A stretch of 64,000 nucleotides of DNA, taken from the NCBI GenBank assembly GCA_911728455.2, contig OU452228.1, positions 10,545,129 through 10,609,128 on the forward strand, written 5' to 3'. How positions within the stretch are numbered: position 1 is the stretch's first letter; the number at the start of each line of letters is the position of its first letter. Of this stretch, positions 1 to 12,200 are shown one piece after another. The DNA is from Marthasterias glacialis (Eukaryota; Echinodermata; Asteroidea; Forcipulatida; Asteriidae). Position numbers and translations under genes: made by a program. The notes below the pieces were generated by a model, which was given only the letters and a program-made list of their open reading frames with translations, made no database searches and was not told where the DNA came from.

Positions 1-683
1 CTTCTGCTCAAAGGAGCATACCAGTTTACCATTTACGTGATTTAGTGATGTTGAATAGACAATAGTTTTTAGATGGTTGTTGCAAAAAGAAAATTATCAA
101 AATGTCGCGTAAATGAAGACAGTAATTTTTAGATGGTTGTTTAAAAAAAAATCAAATAGTCACATCATTAACGAAAACATATTTGAAAAGAATGAGAGGT
201 CAAAGGTCAGAGTATATGCTTTACCAGCCGTTGAAACTGTAAACACTATCTGTAAAACTAACTCCAAAGATCATGTGATTTAACCCAAAATCTGGTTCCG
301 ATGAATCACATTACCTTAATTTTTTATAAAGGCTTGAAAATTGCCAAAATTTGATGGTTTCCTTTTGGGGCTGTTCTACTCTACCTCTGAAGTCATTCCT
401 TTAGAGTCATGTTTGGGTCTATTTTGTGGCCCAAAATAGCATAACAAAGCCAGTGTGTACCGTTAAAGAGAGATGTCTTCCCTGCCTTCCTTCCAGTCAT
501 GCCTTGGGTCTTTGCAAGGACACAGTCCTCTTGACTGACCATATTTACAACATAGTTTCACACAGTTATAGCTTCGGAAATAACCCAAGACAAAGACAGA
601 ATGTTTCACAAAACATTCAAACTCAACATGTTGATGATGAAGTTGGATGGCACTTTTAAAGCAATTCTTTACGATGAACTTAC
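1..683. other. PLRG1 intron, no exon seen
   Basis: AT-rich sequence following the last visible PLRG1 exon on the minus strand. Short open frames occur on both strands but have no WD40 motif or plausible splice pairing. I read it as the start of the next PLRG1 intron. Confidence 0.6.
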
Positions 684-3600
684 CAAATCCCATATTTTGA
701 TGACTCTGTCACTTGACCCTGTAACGAACCACTGGTTACCTGGCTCAACAGCAATGCTTCGGACCCAACCAATATGACCACTGATAACTCTGTATAGCTT
801 CCATGGGGGTCTCCATTGTGGCTTTGGCATTGTGGGTGCTTTTCTAGGAACCAGGGCACCAGACTGCTTTCCTCCCTGAATTGTAACAAGTGCCTGAAAA
901 AACAGAGACAAGTCTACATATCATCTGAAGTCAATTACTATTTGTGTTGTAAGGCTTTACATTTCAAACCATACATGAAGACCTACATCTCTTAACCAGT
1001 TGGTGCCGGATATCCTTTTTACACGCAAATGTTTCCCCTACTTGGAAACGGAAGCCGTCTTGCAATGCCATTATTAAATTTTGGACCACTGGAGCAAAGG
1101 TCACCTGGTCATTCAAGTACAGAGCATGTGCAGACCACGCACAGGCCGTCTAGCACTTCGATTCATCCACACAAGGAGAAAAAAAAAGGTTGTGCATTTA
1201 CTTGTATTTTGTGGCCATAGAGAGGCGTTTTTTGTGTAATTCCTGATTATAGATCCAACAGAGAGAATCTTTCTTCTCTTGGCATTGTCAAGTCAGGGTT
1301 TCTTTGTGCCAGCGGTACCCTCAAAGAAACAATATTCCAGTAATTCTGCCAACAGCATCCCGCCATGGGGACGAGACAAAAAAAGAGAAACCTGGTGGCA
1401 ACTTGTTAAAAAGCTAATTTGTGTGTGATTTGTTGGGCAGTTACCTTGGATGGGACAGGTCCAGCCCTCTCTGGTATTCCAGCATGCCTCTGAATCTCCT
1501 CAACACTCGCTGCTGTCTTTTCACTCTCCAGCCTGAGAATTAAAACAGCATCACATTTGTAGCAAAAATTAAAACCTGAAGCTTAATGGAATTTGTTTAA
1601 CTGCAAGGCACAAACAAAAAGTATGCATTAAACAGAACATGTTTGTGGGTTATTTTTTATACTAACCATGATTGAGATGGTGGTAGGTTTGCTAATACAC
1701 CCTGCACTGCCTTTTGACTAAGAGGACTTTGATGGGCAGCAGTACCTGCAGATAGCTGTACACCTATGGATAATAATCACATAAAAGTCAAATGTATTTC
1801 AAAACATTAGAAACGCCTTGAGCCTGCTGGTATATACTGATACCTTTCAATCTTGTTGGTTTACCATTCGGTACCAATAAAAGCAGTGTTGTAAACAAGA
1901 ACCGATAGTCCAAGATTGAGACCGAGACCTAGACCTGAAGGTCCAAGACCAAGACTGAGATCGAGACCAGAAGGTCAGGACCAAGACCATGAATGTCCGA
2001 GACCGAGACTGAGACCTTAATGAATAAATGACATAACAGAAGAGTCATCCATTGTTTTTAAACTGCATGAGTGATTGTGTGCACAATTTTATTCTCATGA
2101 AAACAAGTAAACAACACAAAACAAGAATTTTAAAAACCAAGGGCTTGCAAGCTACATGTACTAACAACAGATGTATTCCCCGACTCCTAGTAATACAAAA
2201 AAGAAAAGTGCTGAAATAAAAGCAGTCTCAAAGTGCAAAATTGTTTGACGTTTCAACAGACCTGTCTAAAAACGATCAATCAATTATTTTCATGGGTTGC
2301 ATGATGGTAAGTAAAGGCTGGTCTTGAGGCGAGACCAGTCAAACATTTAAGACCGGAAGGGTCCAAGACCGAGACCAAGACCACAGAGTATCCAGACCGA
2401 GACAGAGACAGAGACTAGCAAAACTGGTCTCGAGACCTACAACATTGTTAAAAAATGGTATGAATGATGTAAAAGCCAGTTATTCAACTGCTCATTTAAA
2501 GTAGTTGGAAAAAAATGGCTGTTGCAAAAGATTTAAATTCTGATTTAAAAAAATGATGAAAGTTAAATAAAAAAATGATGCATGTATTCCTAATTATTAC
2601 CTGGTGCATTTGGATACTGAAAACCTGTAGTTATCTGTGTTGGAATATCCTCATAACCTGCAGAAGAAAGACAATCAAGCAAATTATAATCATTTGTTCA
2701 ACTGCCAATAATACTTATTCTTTACAATAATTTCGTTGAAATTGGATTATAACATTTGTTTTACTCAATAAGGGTAGGCTGCCTCACCTACATTTTTTTT
2801 TATATTTGTGTACAGATTCCAAGATGGGTTGTTAAAAGGTGGGGGGGAATTTACCTGGTCTGTTGTCCTGTGGAATGTGGCTGATGTTGTTCTGCTTACT
2901 GACTGGTGCTTTAACTTCTTTAGGCTGTGGTAAATGCTGCACCATCCCATACTCATCCCTAATCTTACAGGCTATCTTGACTCCCTCACTGTCAGACATT
3001 CGATTACAGATAAGATATTTTATTCCAAGTTCTGGCCGGTATGCCATTACATGATAGGATACAGCATTGGTGTTTTAAAGAACAACCAACTAATTAAATG
3101 ATTTACATGTGACTTTCATTGATGTTGGGCAGACTTGCTCCCTTAGACCAAAATACCACAGCAAATAGGTCACATAATGAGATGTATACGACTGGACCAT
3201 TTATTTGTTATGTGGTTACGTGGGGGGGTAATATAAAGACCAGCAATCATTTTCATGAAACTTTATGCAAATTGCAAAGTGTATGTCCTCTTGCGCAACA
3301 TTTTATTGCCCAAATTACGCACTAAATATTGCTCAAGTGGACTTACACAGTGGCATAAATATTCATGAAATCGGCTGCAGCCTAAGGAATGGCCCCTGAA
3401 CATGAGCAAAACATTTCCAAAAAATATGGTGAAAGATCACAAATTCTGACGATTTTTACCCAACCGAAGTATAGACAGTTCCCAATATGACGTAAATCAG
3501 CCATCTTTACGGGCAATTTGGAACATGTGGTCGTGTGTATCGCTTAAGAACGGCGTGCAGCATGCGCATTTCACAAAACTCATTGCATGATTGGTTAGTG

Positions 3601-4767
3601 AACAACGGCTGCGTTAATAAGTTGTGCGCTTGACGCACCTGCAAGCCAAAATGCAATTTGCCCGTATAGATGACGTCTATTGGGAACTATATCTATTTCC
3701 ATACATGGTATTGTTAATTTTCAGAGCTTGGCATATTCTGATGATTTTTACAGTTTTTTGTTAAAGGTATCTATTAATGGGAATAGCAGTGTGATGACCC
3801 AGTCTCACTGCCTGGTAATGACTTTGGTTGATGGCTGGCCGCTGTAAATGGACAGAGCCAAGCTGTCGGCTCGGTCCATTACCAGCAGCCAGCCACCAGC
3901 CTTCCTTAGACCATAGTCCAAGATAAACTAACCTTTTCTCGTCAATTGGAGGTGGCTGAATATTGTCTGATATAAACATATCATGGGAACGTTTCAAAGA
4001 CCTAAACACCAGTGTGTGCACAGAATGTTTTGTTACTTCCTGTAAAAAAAAAAACACAAACAGAGAATCAGCAAAAACGATACGAGCAGTATTGTATGTA
4101 GTGACTCAAGGAAAGTATTGACATAGATTTGAATCTTAAGATCAACTTTTACTTGTGAAATTTAATTGAAATTTATCCACTGACTGTAAATAAACACTTG
4201 AGTGGTTTAACCAGTTTATGCCAGCTGACGTGTATCCACGAAAACATTTTTCGAGCCAGAAAACGGGCGACATTGAAACATGCCATTGTGTAAAATCGTA
4301 ATATGGGAACAAAGGTCACCCGGATATTCCACTGCTGAGTGTGCACAGAGCACGCACACGCTGTCTAACGCTTCAATTCACTCACACAAAGAGAAAACAT
4401 AAACTTGAATATTTCGCCGATTAATTGTTATTGTGCGGTTGTTTTTTGTGTAATCCCTGATTAGAGACCTCTGTCCTTTTTTTTCAAGAAGAGTATTACG
4501 AGACATCGAGATGCTTCCACCATTGTTAATGTTTACTCATTGTACTTCAGCTCAATGGGGGTACTTGTAAGTCAGAGTGAAGAGTGAAGAGTGATTTTTC
4601 TGCCAAAGGGTCAATGAATAATTTACTGGGAACATGGTTAGGCAATCATCACCTTCACATACAAGAACATCAATCATCAACCTGTAACAATAACAAGTGG
4701 CAATGTCTAATAAATTTGATGCATGCAATGTGAAACTTACTCTATGTGCAACATGAATGCTGGTCAT
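684..4767 (-). CDS. PLRG1: PLRG1, pleiotropic regulator 1 (5' part; gene continues off the left edge)
   Basis: WD40-repeat splicing factor of the PRP19/CDC5L complex, acting in the nucleus. Coding exons in transcript order: 4767-4741 (candidate), 4039-3933, 2988-2855, 2657-2601, 1763-1667, 1532-1445, 893-684. All junctions are GT-AG and the phases agree (0,2,1,1,2,0,0), giving about 240 residues. The N-terminal [19 protein letters not shown] block is near-identical to my recollection of vertebrate PLRG1. A low-complexity linker follows, then [20 protein letters not shown] and the first WD40 repeat ([20 protein letters not shown], ending IKIWDL). The remaining WD repeats should lie left of base 1; I found no further exon in 1-683. 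Introns carry a degenerate GAGACC repeat, a TTAA-bounded MITE and a hairpin. Identification is firm; the first exon is the weak part. Confidence 0.92.
992..1409 (+). mobile_element. TTAA-bounded MITE copy 1 (internally deleted)
   Basis: Begins TTAACCAGTTGGTGCCGG and ends GGCAACTTGTTAA, so it has inverted ends inside TTAA. Internal blocks match copies at 13201 and 48019 (for example a run near 1110-1160 around the repeated GTGCAGA/CACGCACA motifs). About 420 bp against about 640 bp for full copies. Lies in a PLRG1 intron. Confidence 0.7.
1908..2430. repeat. Degenerate GAGACC-type repeat, two blocks
   Basis: Two blocks (about 1908-2016 and 2319-2430) consist largely of variants of GAGACC, AAGACC and GAGACT, separated by ordinary AT-rich sequence. 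They lie in the PLRG1 intron between the exons at 2601 and 1763. Simple-sequence expansion with interruptions. Confidence 0.7.
3832..3895. repeat. 64-nt imperfect hairpin in PLRG1 intron
   Basis: Two arms of about 28 nt, from TGGCTGGCCGCTG to its near-complement CAGCAGCCAGCCA, surround an 8-nt loop. It lies 37 bp from the PLRG1 exon at 3933. Size and shape resemble a pre-miRNA or a very small MITE; sequence alone does not decide. Confidence 0.5.
4207..4590 (+). mobile_element. TTAA-bounded MITE copy 2 (3' end missing)
   Basis: Starts TTAACCAGTTTATGCC and follows the same internal order as the full copies: the AAACGGGCGAC block, the paired CACGCACA blocks, and CGAGATGCTTCCACCATTG near 4507. 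It stops resembling them near 4590, without the terminal CAACTGGTTAA. Confidence 0.65.
4741..4767 (-). other. PLRG1: Candidate first coding exon of PLRG1
   Basis: An ATG at 4767 opens nine codons (MTSIHVAHR) that end at a strong GTAAGT donor at 4740. The phase is 0, matching the phase-0 acceptor of the next exon at 4039. No other ATG with an in-phase donor was found nearby. Vertebrate PLRG1 has only a few residues before this junction and they are not similar, so the start is provisional. Confidence 0.4.
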
Positions 4768-5618
4768 CTCCCCTCCCCCGAAAAGTCAACTCACAAAAGA
4801 AGTTAACCCCCCTCCCCCCACCCAGCGAGCTCACCCACTGATTGACTGTACAGTGCTGAAGAGCATAATAGTGCGCCGTAAGCGCAGAATTCTGTGCTAA
4901 GTCATAGCTCTGTACAGCGCGCATGCACAACAGCAACCATCTTGTCTCCGACGATGTTTTAATGTGACACTCACTGACAGTATCAGCTCTGAGATTTTTC
5001 ATAAAATTCCATCAAAAGAAGCTATCGCATCACAAATCTAAGGTACTCCACAATCGCTGGCAATGACCAAGCGATCATCGAGGGAAAATTTTGGCCAGTG
5101 CAAGTCTCAATACGAAAGTTTACGTCACATTGTGGGTCAGAGGGTTTGTAGGGCCAAGGAGCGGAGGTAGTCCATCGCATTGGGACTATTCATGGGGTAA
5201 GTTGACGCCTGATGATAGCACAGAGTTAGTCCGAGTTACTGGACCCTACAACGTTTTTTTGACATTTTGAACATTATCTGGCATATGTAGGGTCCGAGTG
5301 AACTCCATTCAAAACTTGATACTTGTATACAAATGCCTTACAAGATTTAAGTCCGCCAGACAGGGAGTGACAAAAACTGCACAAAATCCAAAGACCTCCA
5401 CAATTTACTTTAAACTCACAAGCTTCTTGGCCCAATGAACCCTGTCCTCTAAAACCAGACATCAACTTTCGAATCGAGACTTACTTTGTTTGGCAAATTT
5501 ATCCCTCAATAATTGGTCGGTCATTACTTTCAGACATGTCAGACTCAGAGACAGAGTCTGGAGAAGATTGGTGGAATTTTATGTCAAGTCTTCATGCTGC
5601 TGGAAGCTAGGTTCTATG

Positions 5619-6352
5619 TACTCCTAGAACTATGAGGTTCGTTCCGCTATCGTCTCCACGAGCCTCATAGAGTGATATGTACAAAATCCTATTCGAAACT
5701 TTCTGCCCTTCACGTTTACATGGCTACAGTTCTTTTTTGAAATCAGATCTCCCCAAAACTAGGCTCTATGTGTTCTTTCAACTCTGATCGAGCGTTGCAC
5801 TGGTCCAGAAAATCCACTCCGCAAACTAAAAGTTGTTAAAAAGTGATAAATTCTCACCGTAATTTAGATCCCATTCAAACAGTATTGCAACAAATATGGC
5901 GACCGGAGTTGCAAAATTAACTGGTATGCTGCTATGCGGTGCGCTGGTCCTATGGGCTGGTTCCGCGTACCAGTTAATTTACAAATTTGTAAATTAACTG
6001 GTACGCGGAACCAGCCCATAGGACCAGCGCACGGCATAGCAGCATACCAGTTAATTTTGCAACTCCGGTCGCCATATTTGTTGCAATACTGTTTGAATGG
6101 GATCTAAATTACGGTGAGAATTTATCACTTTTTAACAACTTTTAGTTTGCGGAGTGGATTTTCTGGACCAGTGCAACGCTCGATCAGAGTTGAAAGAACA
6201 CATAGAGCCTAGTTTTGGGGAGATCTGATTTCAAAAAAGAACTGTAGCCATGTAAACGTGAAGGGCAGAAAGTTTCGAATAGGATTTTGTACATATCACT
6301 CTATGAGGCTCGTGGAGACGATAGCGGAACGAACCTCATAGTTCTAGGAGTA
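5619..6352. repeat. 734-bp near-perfect palindrome
   Basis: Left arm 5619-5985 and right arm 5986-6352 meet at ACAAATTTGT with almost no spacer. Outer ends are TACTCCTAGAAC and GTTCTAGGAGTA. Reading both arms I found only isolated differences, such as GGTGCGCTGG against CCAGCGCACG. A third, direct-orientation arm copy follows at about 6355-6580. Confidence 0.9.
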
Positions 6353-6354
6353 GG

Positions 6355-6590
6355 TTCTATGTGTTCTTTCAACTCTCATCGAGCGTTGCACGGGTCCAGA
6401 AAATCCAATCCGCAAACTAAAAGTAGTTAAAAAGTGATAAATTATCACCGTAATTCAGATCCCATTCAAACAGTATTGCAACATATATGGCGACCGGAGT
6501 TGCAAAATTAACTGGTATGCTGGTATGCGGTGTGCTGGTCCTATGGGCTGGTTCTGCATACCAGTTACTTTTGCAACTTCGATTGCCATA
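6355..6590 (+). repeat. Third copy of the palindrome arm
   Basis: Same order as 5762-5980: TTCTTTCAACTC, the GTCCAGAAAATCC block, ATGGCGACCGGAGTTGCAAA, and GGTCCTATGGGCTGGTT. More diverged than the two palindromic arms are from each other. Confidence 0.7.
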
Positions 6591-6789
6591 TTTGAGTGAC
6601 AGCACCCCAGTTACTGGGCTGGGTCTATCTGGAAAGTAATACTAGACCGACTAATTATTGAGGGATAAATTTGCCAAACAAAGTAAGTCTCGATTCGAAA
6701 GATGATGTCTGGTTTTAGAGGACAGGGTTCGTTGGGCCAAGAAGCGGAGGGAGTCCAGCGTATTGGCACAATGTATGGGGCTTGCTGTG

Positions 6790-7700
6790 CCTGTGCTGTG
6801 CTGTGGCCCGTGCCCGCACGGCCGTGGGCCGTGCATTCCGTGGGCAGTTGGGTTCATCATATTCATAGGAACCAAAAGAAACATAAATCCACTAACCTCC
6901 ATTTCAACTTTGTCACTCAAAGATGCCTATTCAAACTCATGAAAACACCATGCAAAAATAAATTCAAAATCGTTGTAGAATTAACTAGAATCGTAAACTT
7001 TCAGTTTATGAATTTCCCACGGCACAAAACACATTTTGTGTACGTCGCCATTTTGTTTCCCAGAATTCCTCATTACAAACTAAAATACGTTTTTTTGTTT
7101 AAATCATAAAAAAATTATTTATAGTACACTTGTGCAATTTATTATAAATAAAATAACAATTAAACGCAATTAAAATATTATTTATTGTCATATGTTTTAA
7201 AAACAAATTATTTAAATACTTTTCTTACAAATTTATTTACAACACTTTGCTCGAGACTTATTTAATTGAAGCATTGACGTCACAAGTTGCCAGGCTCTAG
7301 TGTAAACTACTTCTTGCATGTCTTGACAGGACATCGCGAAATTCCACCCCTAAAGGCACTAACATTCCTTCAAAATAAAGATCGCTGAAAATGGTAAGAT
7401 GAAAAAAATGCGATTGATCTTGACATGTTCATCTATTTCTTAAGACTTATGATTTCATAAATTTAAAGTGGAAAATGTGAGCAGTCAGCAGGTCAGTCAA
7501 GTGTCATCATACCAATCCGATTCAGACTCATTCATCCTCAGTCAAAAAAGTCAGCCACCGAGGCTGAGACTTTTAATTTAAAGTGACTGACTCAGTGTGA
7601 GTGAGTGTGACAATGACACTGACAGGGATCAAAATCATGGCATATTCTCAGGCAATACCCATTTTCATGGGTAAAAAAAACACGCGGCCGTACCCTGGCA
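6790..7700. other. Intergenic sequence, nothing identified
   Basis: AT-rich DNA with poly-A/T tracts. An open frame over 6702-7109 is largely repeat-derived at its start and has no domain I recognise. Around 7490-7610 there is a short low-complexity CAGTCAGT-like stretch. Confidence 0.5.
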
Positions 7701-7711
7701 CTGTGCAGAGT

Positions 7712-7780
7712 AGTTGCGATAACCAAAACCCTCCACCCTCCCGACTGTCGGGAGGATGGAGGGTTACGATTATTGCAACT
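7712..7780. repeat. 69-bp hairpin, family member 1
   Basis: AGTTGCGATAACC at the left pairs with GATTATTGCAACT at the right, enclosing CCCTCC / GGAGGG blocks. The same design recurs at 55014-55098, which identifies a small dispersed palindromic element rather than a terminator. Confidence 0.7.
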
Positions 7781-7838
7781 TGAACTATGTGAAGAGGGGA
7801 AGTGTGGTGTGAGTTGGGGCAAGGGGGTTGGGGGGGGG

Positions 7839-8662
7839 TAGCCCCACTAGTGTGGCAAGGATTTTTGACATCGGTTGAATCCTTAGCCACACGTCCAAGC
7901 ATATCTTTTGTGCAGCTCGTCCCCCAATCCGCCGCATCGAAACCTAACGGGTGCGGCGCTGGATTTTAACCAACTAAATGTGTCCACGTACCTCTTAGCT
8001 TCCCTCCGGTACTTTGGCTGTTGAAGTTACTAACCTTATTAAGGGCAAATAATCATTTGAATTTGGCTCAAAATTACTCCACACGAATAGATATTGGCTA
8101 GCGATCGGGGCCATTTTGATTACCCAGAATGCAATGCCATCACGAAGTCACGAGAGTGCAAAAACAATTCAGCGGCTGTTTCACGTGACAGCTACAGCTA
8201 ATGAAACAGCTTAGAATACAAAATGCATGGAGTCAGAAAAAGTGCACGCACCAAATCTATGCATGGCATCGGTTGCATGCACGCATAGTTTGGTACTTGC
8301 ACTTTTTGCTGACTCCATTCTGAAATTGTTTTTATACTCTCGCGCCACACGTGATTTCGTGATGGCATTGCATTCTGGGTAATCAAAATGGCCCCGATCG
8401 CTAGCCGATGTCTATTTGTGTGGAGTAATTTTGAGCCAAATTCAAATGATTATTTGCCCTTAAAAGGTTAGTAACTTCAACAGCCACAGTACCGGAGGGA
8501 AGCTAAGAGGTACGTGGACACATTTAGTTGGTTAAAATCCAGCGCCGCACCCGTTAGGTTTCGATGCGGCGGATTGGGGGACGAGCTGCACAAAAGATAT
8601 GCTTGGACGTGTGGCTAAGGATTCAACCGATGTCAAAAATCCTTGCCACACTAGTGGGGCTA
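7839..8662. repeat. 824-bp long palindrome
   Basis: Left end TAGCCCCACTAGTGTGGCAA and right end TTGCCACACTAGTGGGGCTA are exact reverse complements. The arms stay highly similar through CCGCCGCATCGAAACC and GCCAAATTCAAATGATTATT. The centre (about 8200-8310) is a weaker nested hairpin around GGAGTCAG / CTGACTCC. No coding capacity recognised. Confidence 0.88.
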
Positions 8663-8686
8663 GGGGGGGAGGAGCTTTAGTGGTAT

Positions 8687-8756
8687 AGTGGTAGGACGTC
8701 AGTCTCCGTTGCACCGTTGACCGTGGCAGTGCAATGGAGACCGACATCCTACCACT
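8687..8756. repeat. 70-bp hairpin with tRNA-like flank
   Basis: AGTGGTAGGACGTCAGTCTC and its near-complement ending CATCCTACCACT form a 28-bp stem. GTAGGACGTCAGTCTCC (8691-8707) reappears reverse-complemented at 24531-24547, so the hairpin belongs to a dispersed family. Confidence 0.65.
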
Positions 8757-8759
8757 AAC

Positions 8760-9215
8760 AGGGCTGGGGTGGCAATCAATGGGGATTATTGTCATTGTTA
8801 AGAAACTTACAAAAATTAAACATTTAAAAGACTTATAAATTAAAGAAGGATTTTAACTCCAAGCATACCCAGGAAGGTTATATTTTCGAAAGTACACTGC
8901 TTTTTGTGTGTGTGCTTTCATCAACTTCCAAGTTTGTATTTGCGATAATCTTACCTCTTGGGTGCGACTGTCGGGAGAATGGCAGGGTTACAACTATTAT
9001 TTTTCTAAAGATTGGTTGTGTGGTTAAACATTTATGGTTCATAGTTATGGTTGTTTGTCAAGGTATTCACAAAAGCAATTGGAATTCACAACAATGAGTG
9101 TCAAAATTTCCAAAAAAGAATTTAAAAAAAGGACAACGCTCCCCATCCACCCCCCCCCCCAAAAAAAAAGGCAAAAAAAAACCACACAAACAAAAAACAA
9201 GCAAACGGCTGTACC
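8760..9215. other. Upstream region of the kinesin-like gene
   Basis: Contains a degenerate piece of the GGGAGGATGG/GGGTTACGA hairpin family near 8965, a run of C and A around 9150-9200, and nothing else I can name. A promoter for the kinesin-like gene should lie here, but I see no convincing TATA or initiator. Confidence 0.4.
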
Positions 9216-12200
9216 ATGAGTGGGCATCATTTAGAGGTAAAACACATTTCAGAAAATCAGCTACTTTGATTAACTGACGTAATACACTATAATATTGTTT
9301 TTTTTTTTTTAATTATGTTACACTTTACCTCAAAAATTCATCGTGTGTTCTTTACATATTTGAAATAAACTTTTCATTTTTTAATTTGTTATCAATGACA
9401 GGTTGTTATAATGTTTAGTTAGTTAGATAAAAGATTCTGTAATTTTGTTTCTTATACGATTGATTTATTCATAATAGTCTTCAGAGAAGATTGGAATTAA
9501 AGTGGTGGCTCGATGCCGCCCTTTTACAGACCAAGAACAGGGAAAAGGAGCAACTAGAATTGTGAAAATGACAGGAGACAAAACCACCCTGCAGAACCCA
9601 CAGCAGGGAGGGGCTGGAAAGGTTAGTTTTCAAACTTTCAAAAGGTTTTCATTTTACTTGGTCTTCCGCAAGTTGAACTGATGATTCTTGCACAATGTGC
9701 GTATTATTTTTAACAAGTTTCAGCACATACAACATGTATACTCTGTATATTTTGGCCTACCTAAATTTTACTGCCTTGCTTTGCATCTCACTAACTGTAA
9801 CCTGCTTCCCTGCCTTAACTGTCCAAATTGAAACCAATTCAAATGGTCATCTTCCTCTTTGGATTTCCTCTTTTTTTATCCCATTTGTTTAACCCTCACC
9901 TTGAGTAGCCAATATAGGGCATTGTGATTGGTAACTTCAATTAAGTAAAAGATGAAAAAATTAAAGAAATGCCCCTTACAAACAGCTGTGATGTTACAGT
10001 GTATCTCTGATAACTTATACCTTACACATTCTACATGTATATTTTACAGGAGAGTGTATTCACCTTTGATGCGAGTTATTTCTGGGATGTACGTGCTGTA
10101 AGTAAACAAAGTAAAGCCTGGTTCATATTTCACGCAAAGTGAGAAACCAAAAGTAAATCATAATGCATAAAAAGTGCATACATGAAAATTTACTTCAACT
10201 TTGTCTTTGTATGAAGTAGGAACAGGGTCATATGAAAGGATCAACCACTAGCAGACTGACACTATGAAGGTGGTTAGTTATCTGAAAGTGTACAGAAAGT
10301 GAGCAAAAAGCAAACCAATTTATATTGTTATTTTTTATTTTTATTTTTTACATAAAAAGCCCTTTCATTGTCACATGCCTCGATGGAGGATTTTTTTTTT
10401 AATAATCAGACAAGGGCATTGTGAATGTATACTTGCTATCATTTGGAAGATGTCAGTGAATCATGCTACAAGAGTGTGTTTTCTTTGTGTTGGTATCTCA
10501 GAGTCAGATCTACAAGGAGCAGGTCGAACCCCTGTTGAAGAAGTCACTAGACGGCTACAATGTCACTCTGATGGCATTTGGACAAACGGGAAGTGGTAAA
10601 ACACACCTGATGTCTGGAACTACTGAGGATCCTGGCATTGTCTCCATGGTATAGCATTATTGTTCATCATTATTCATCAGTCACGGCAATGTTGACAACT
10701 GACATTTAATGCAGACATTCCGTATCAGAAATAATAATGGCTCATCAAACTTGATGTAGAAATTTGATTATTATACTCATTGTTTACATTTTGAAAAAAA
10801 TGCAATAAACTGTTAGTCTGATATATATTTGTCATGTAGAAATGTCTACAAACCAGCTGGTATTATTAGATACAATTTTACTTTTATGAGAAGTACATAA
10901 TTTTTTTATTTTTTAGGAATACAAACATTTATTCTGTACTTTTAAAGACACGTATCATAAAACAATCTTTTAATGAAATATTTGTTCACACGTTTAGAAT
11001 TTCAATCCTGTTTATTTCTGTTGACTAACCAATATCGATAATATTTCTAATGGATACTTTTTCATTTATTATGCATTTACTGCAGTTGAATCGCAGTCTC
11101 TTCAAGCACATTAATGAATCGAGCAGTTCATTCTTTGTTACCATTTCATTTGTTGAGGTAAGTAGATATTTATCTTGTCAAGTCTGATATTTCACAGGTA
11201 TTGTTTAATTAGATGTCGCATCATTCATTTGAAGAGGTATTTGAGTATGGATGTTGAATTTTGCTCTTTTTATAGATCATGGATGAGAACTTTTTAGATC
11301 TACTCAACCCACACAGCAGTCCTATGAAAATCAGGCAACATCCACAAGTTGGAGTGTAAGTAAACAGTTGTCCAAATAATGAAGTCTCAAAGTCTGTGAA
11401 GTATCAATCAAATTTACCCGGAGGGATCAGGACGTAAATATAGAGAAATCAATCCATTTATGTACTTTGTCAAAACTGATCTTCTTCATGCAGATTTGTA
11501 GATGGACTATCTGAGCTTGTTTGCAAGAATGGCGAGGATATTGCAAAGTATTATGATCAAGGAACAAGAGCTAGAAAGATGGGATCGTCTGATGTCAAAG
11601 CGCACAGAGAAAGGTAATGTTGAATGTTGAGCTGCAAACAATACATTGTGCTACTATCACTTTTTTTGCAAACCTTTTTGGTCTGTTTGTGAACTTTTTG
11701 AAATAATGTTTTTTCTAAGTGGTGACCTGTTTCTTTTTAGAGTCTGAGGATTTTTGGTAATATTTTAACTTCTTGTGATGTATAAATTTATTTCTGCCCC
11801 TATTTTCTTTGTAAATGTATTTTTAATATAAATTACAGGCAATTCAGCTTTGGCTGCCATTTGTGATTTGTTGAATTGTATTGAATTTAATATATTAGCA
11901 GGGTTTCTCAAGTCTATGGATACGGATACATATATGGATATGATAACCATAACCGTTCATGTTGGATACGCAATCAAAGAGTTATGTGTCACTTGGGGGC
12001 TCTAGCGTTAAACATAGTGATGCCCTGGGAGTGAATGAAGTACTATGCACTGCACTCGAAAATACAACAAAGACATTATTTTTATGCTTTCCCAAAAGAA
12101 ATATCTTGGATGAAACCATTAAAACCAATATAGTACAAAATGTTTATCCAGGACAAATATACAACTAAAATTCTGCAAAAAGTATCCGTTTTTCTATGTG

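Larger units (their letters stand above)
5140..6790. mobile_element. Composite fold-back element around a giant palindrome
   Basis: The 5402-5520 segment recurs inverted at 6643-6745 (for example TAAATTTGCCAAACAAAGTA on the right), bracketing the palindrome and a third arm copy. A direct repeat (GGGCCAAGGAGCGGAGG near 5152; a close copy near 6734) lies further out. 5227-5420 also resembles 22213-22410 in an RPS3A intron and, more weakly, 55191-55265. No transposase is encoded, so this looks like nested non-autonomous elements. Confidence 0.65.

Noticed and set aside
6702..7109. 135-codon plus-strand open frame as a gene
   Set aside because: Its start lies in the repeat flanking the palindrome; the rest is AT-rich with no domain, splice context or composition like the real exons.
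8675..8760. tRNA gene suggested by a TGGTATAGTGG A-box-like motif
   Set aside because: No B box and no acceptor or T stem; the sequence folds as a simple hairpin shared with 24511-24554.
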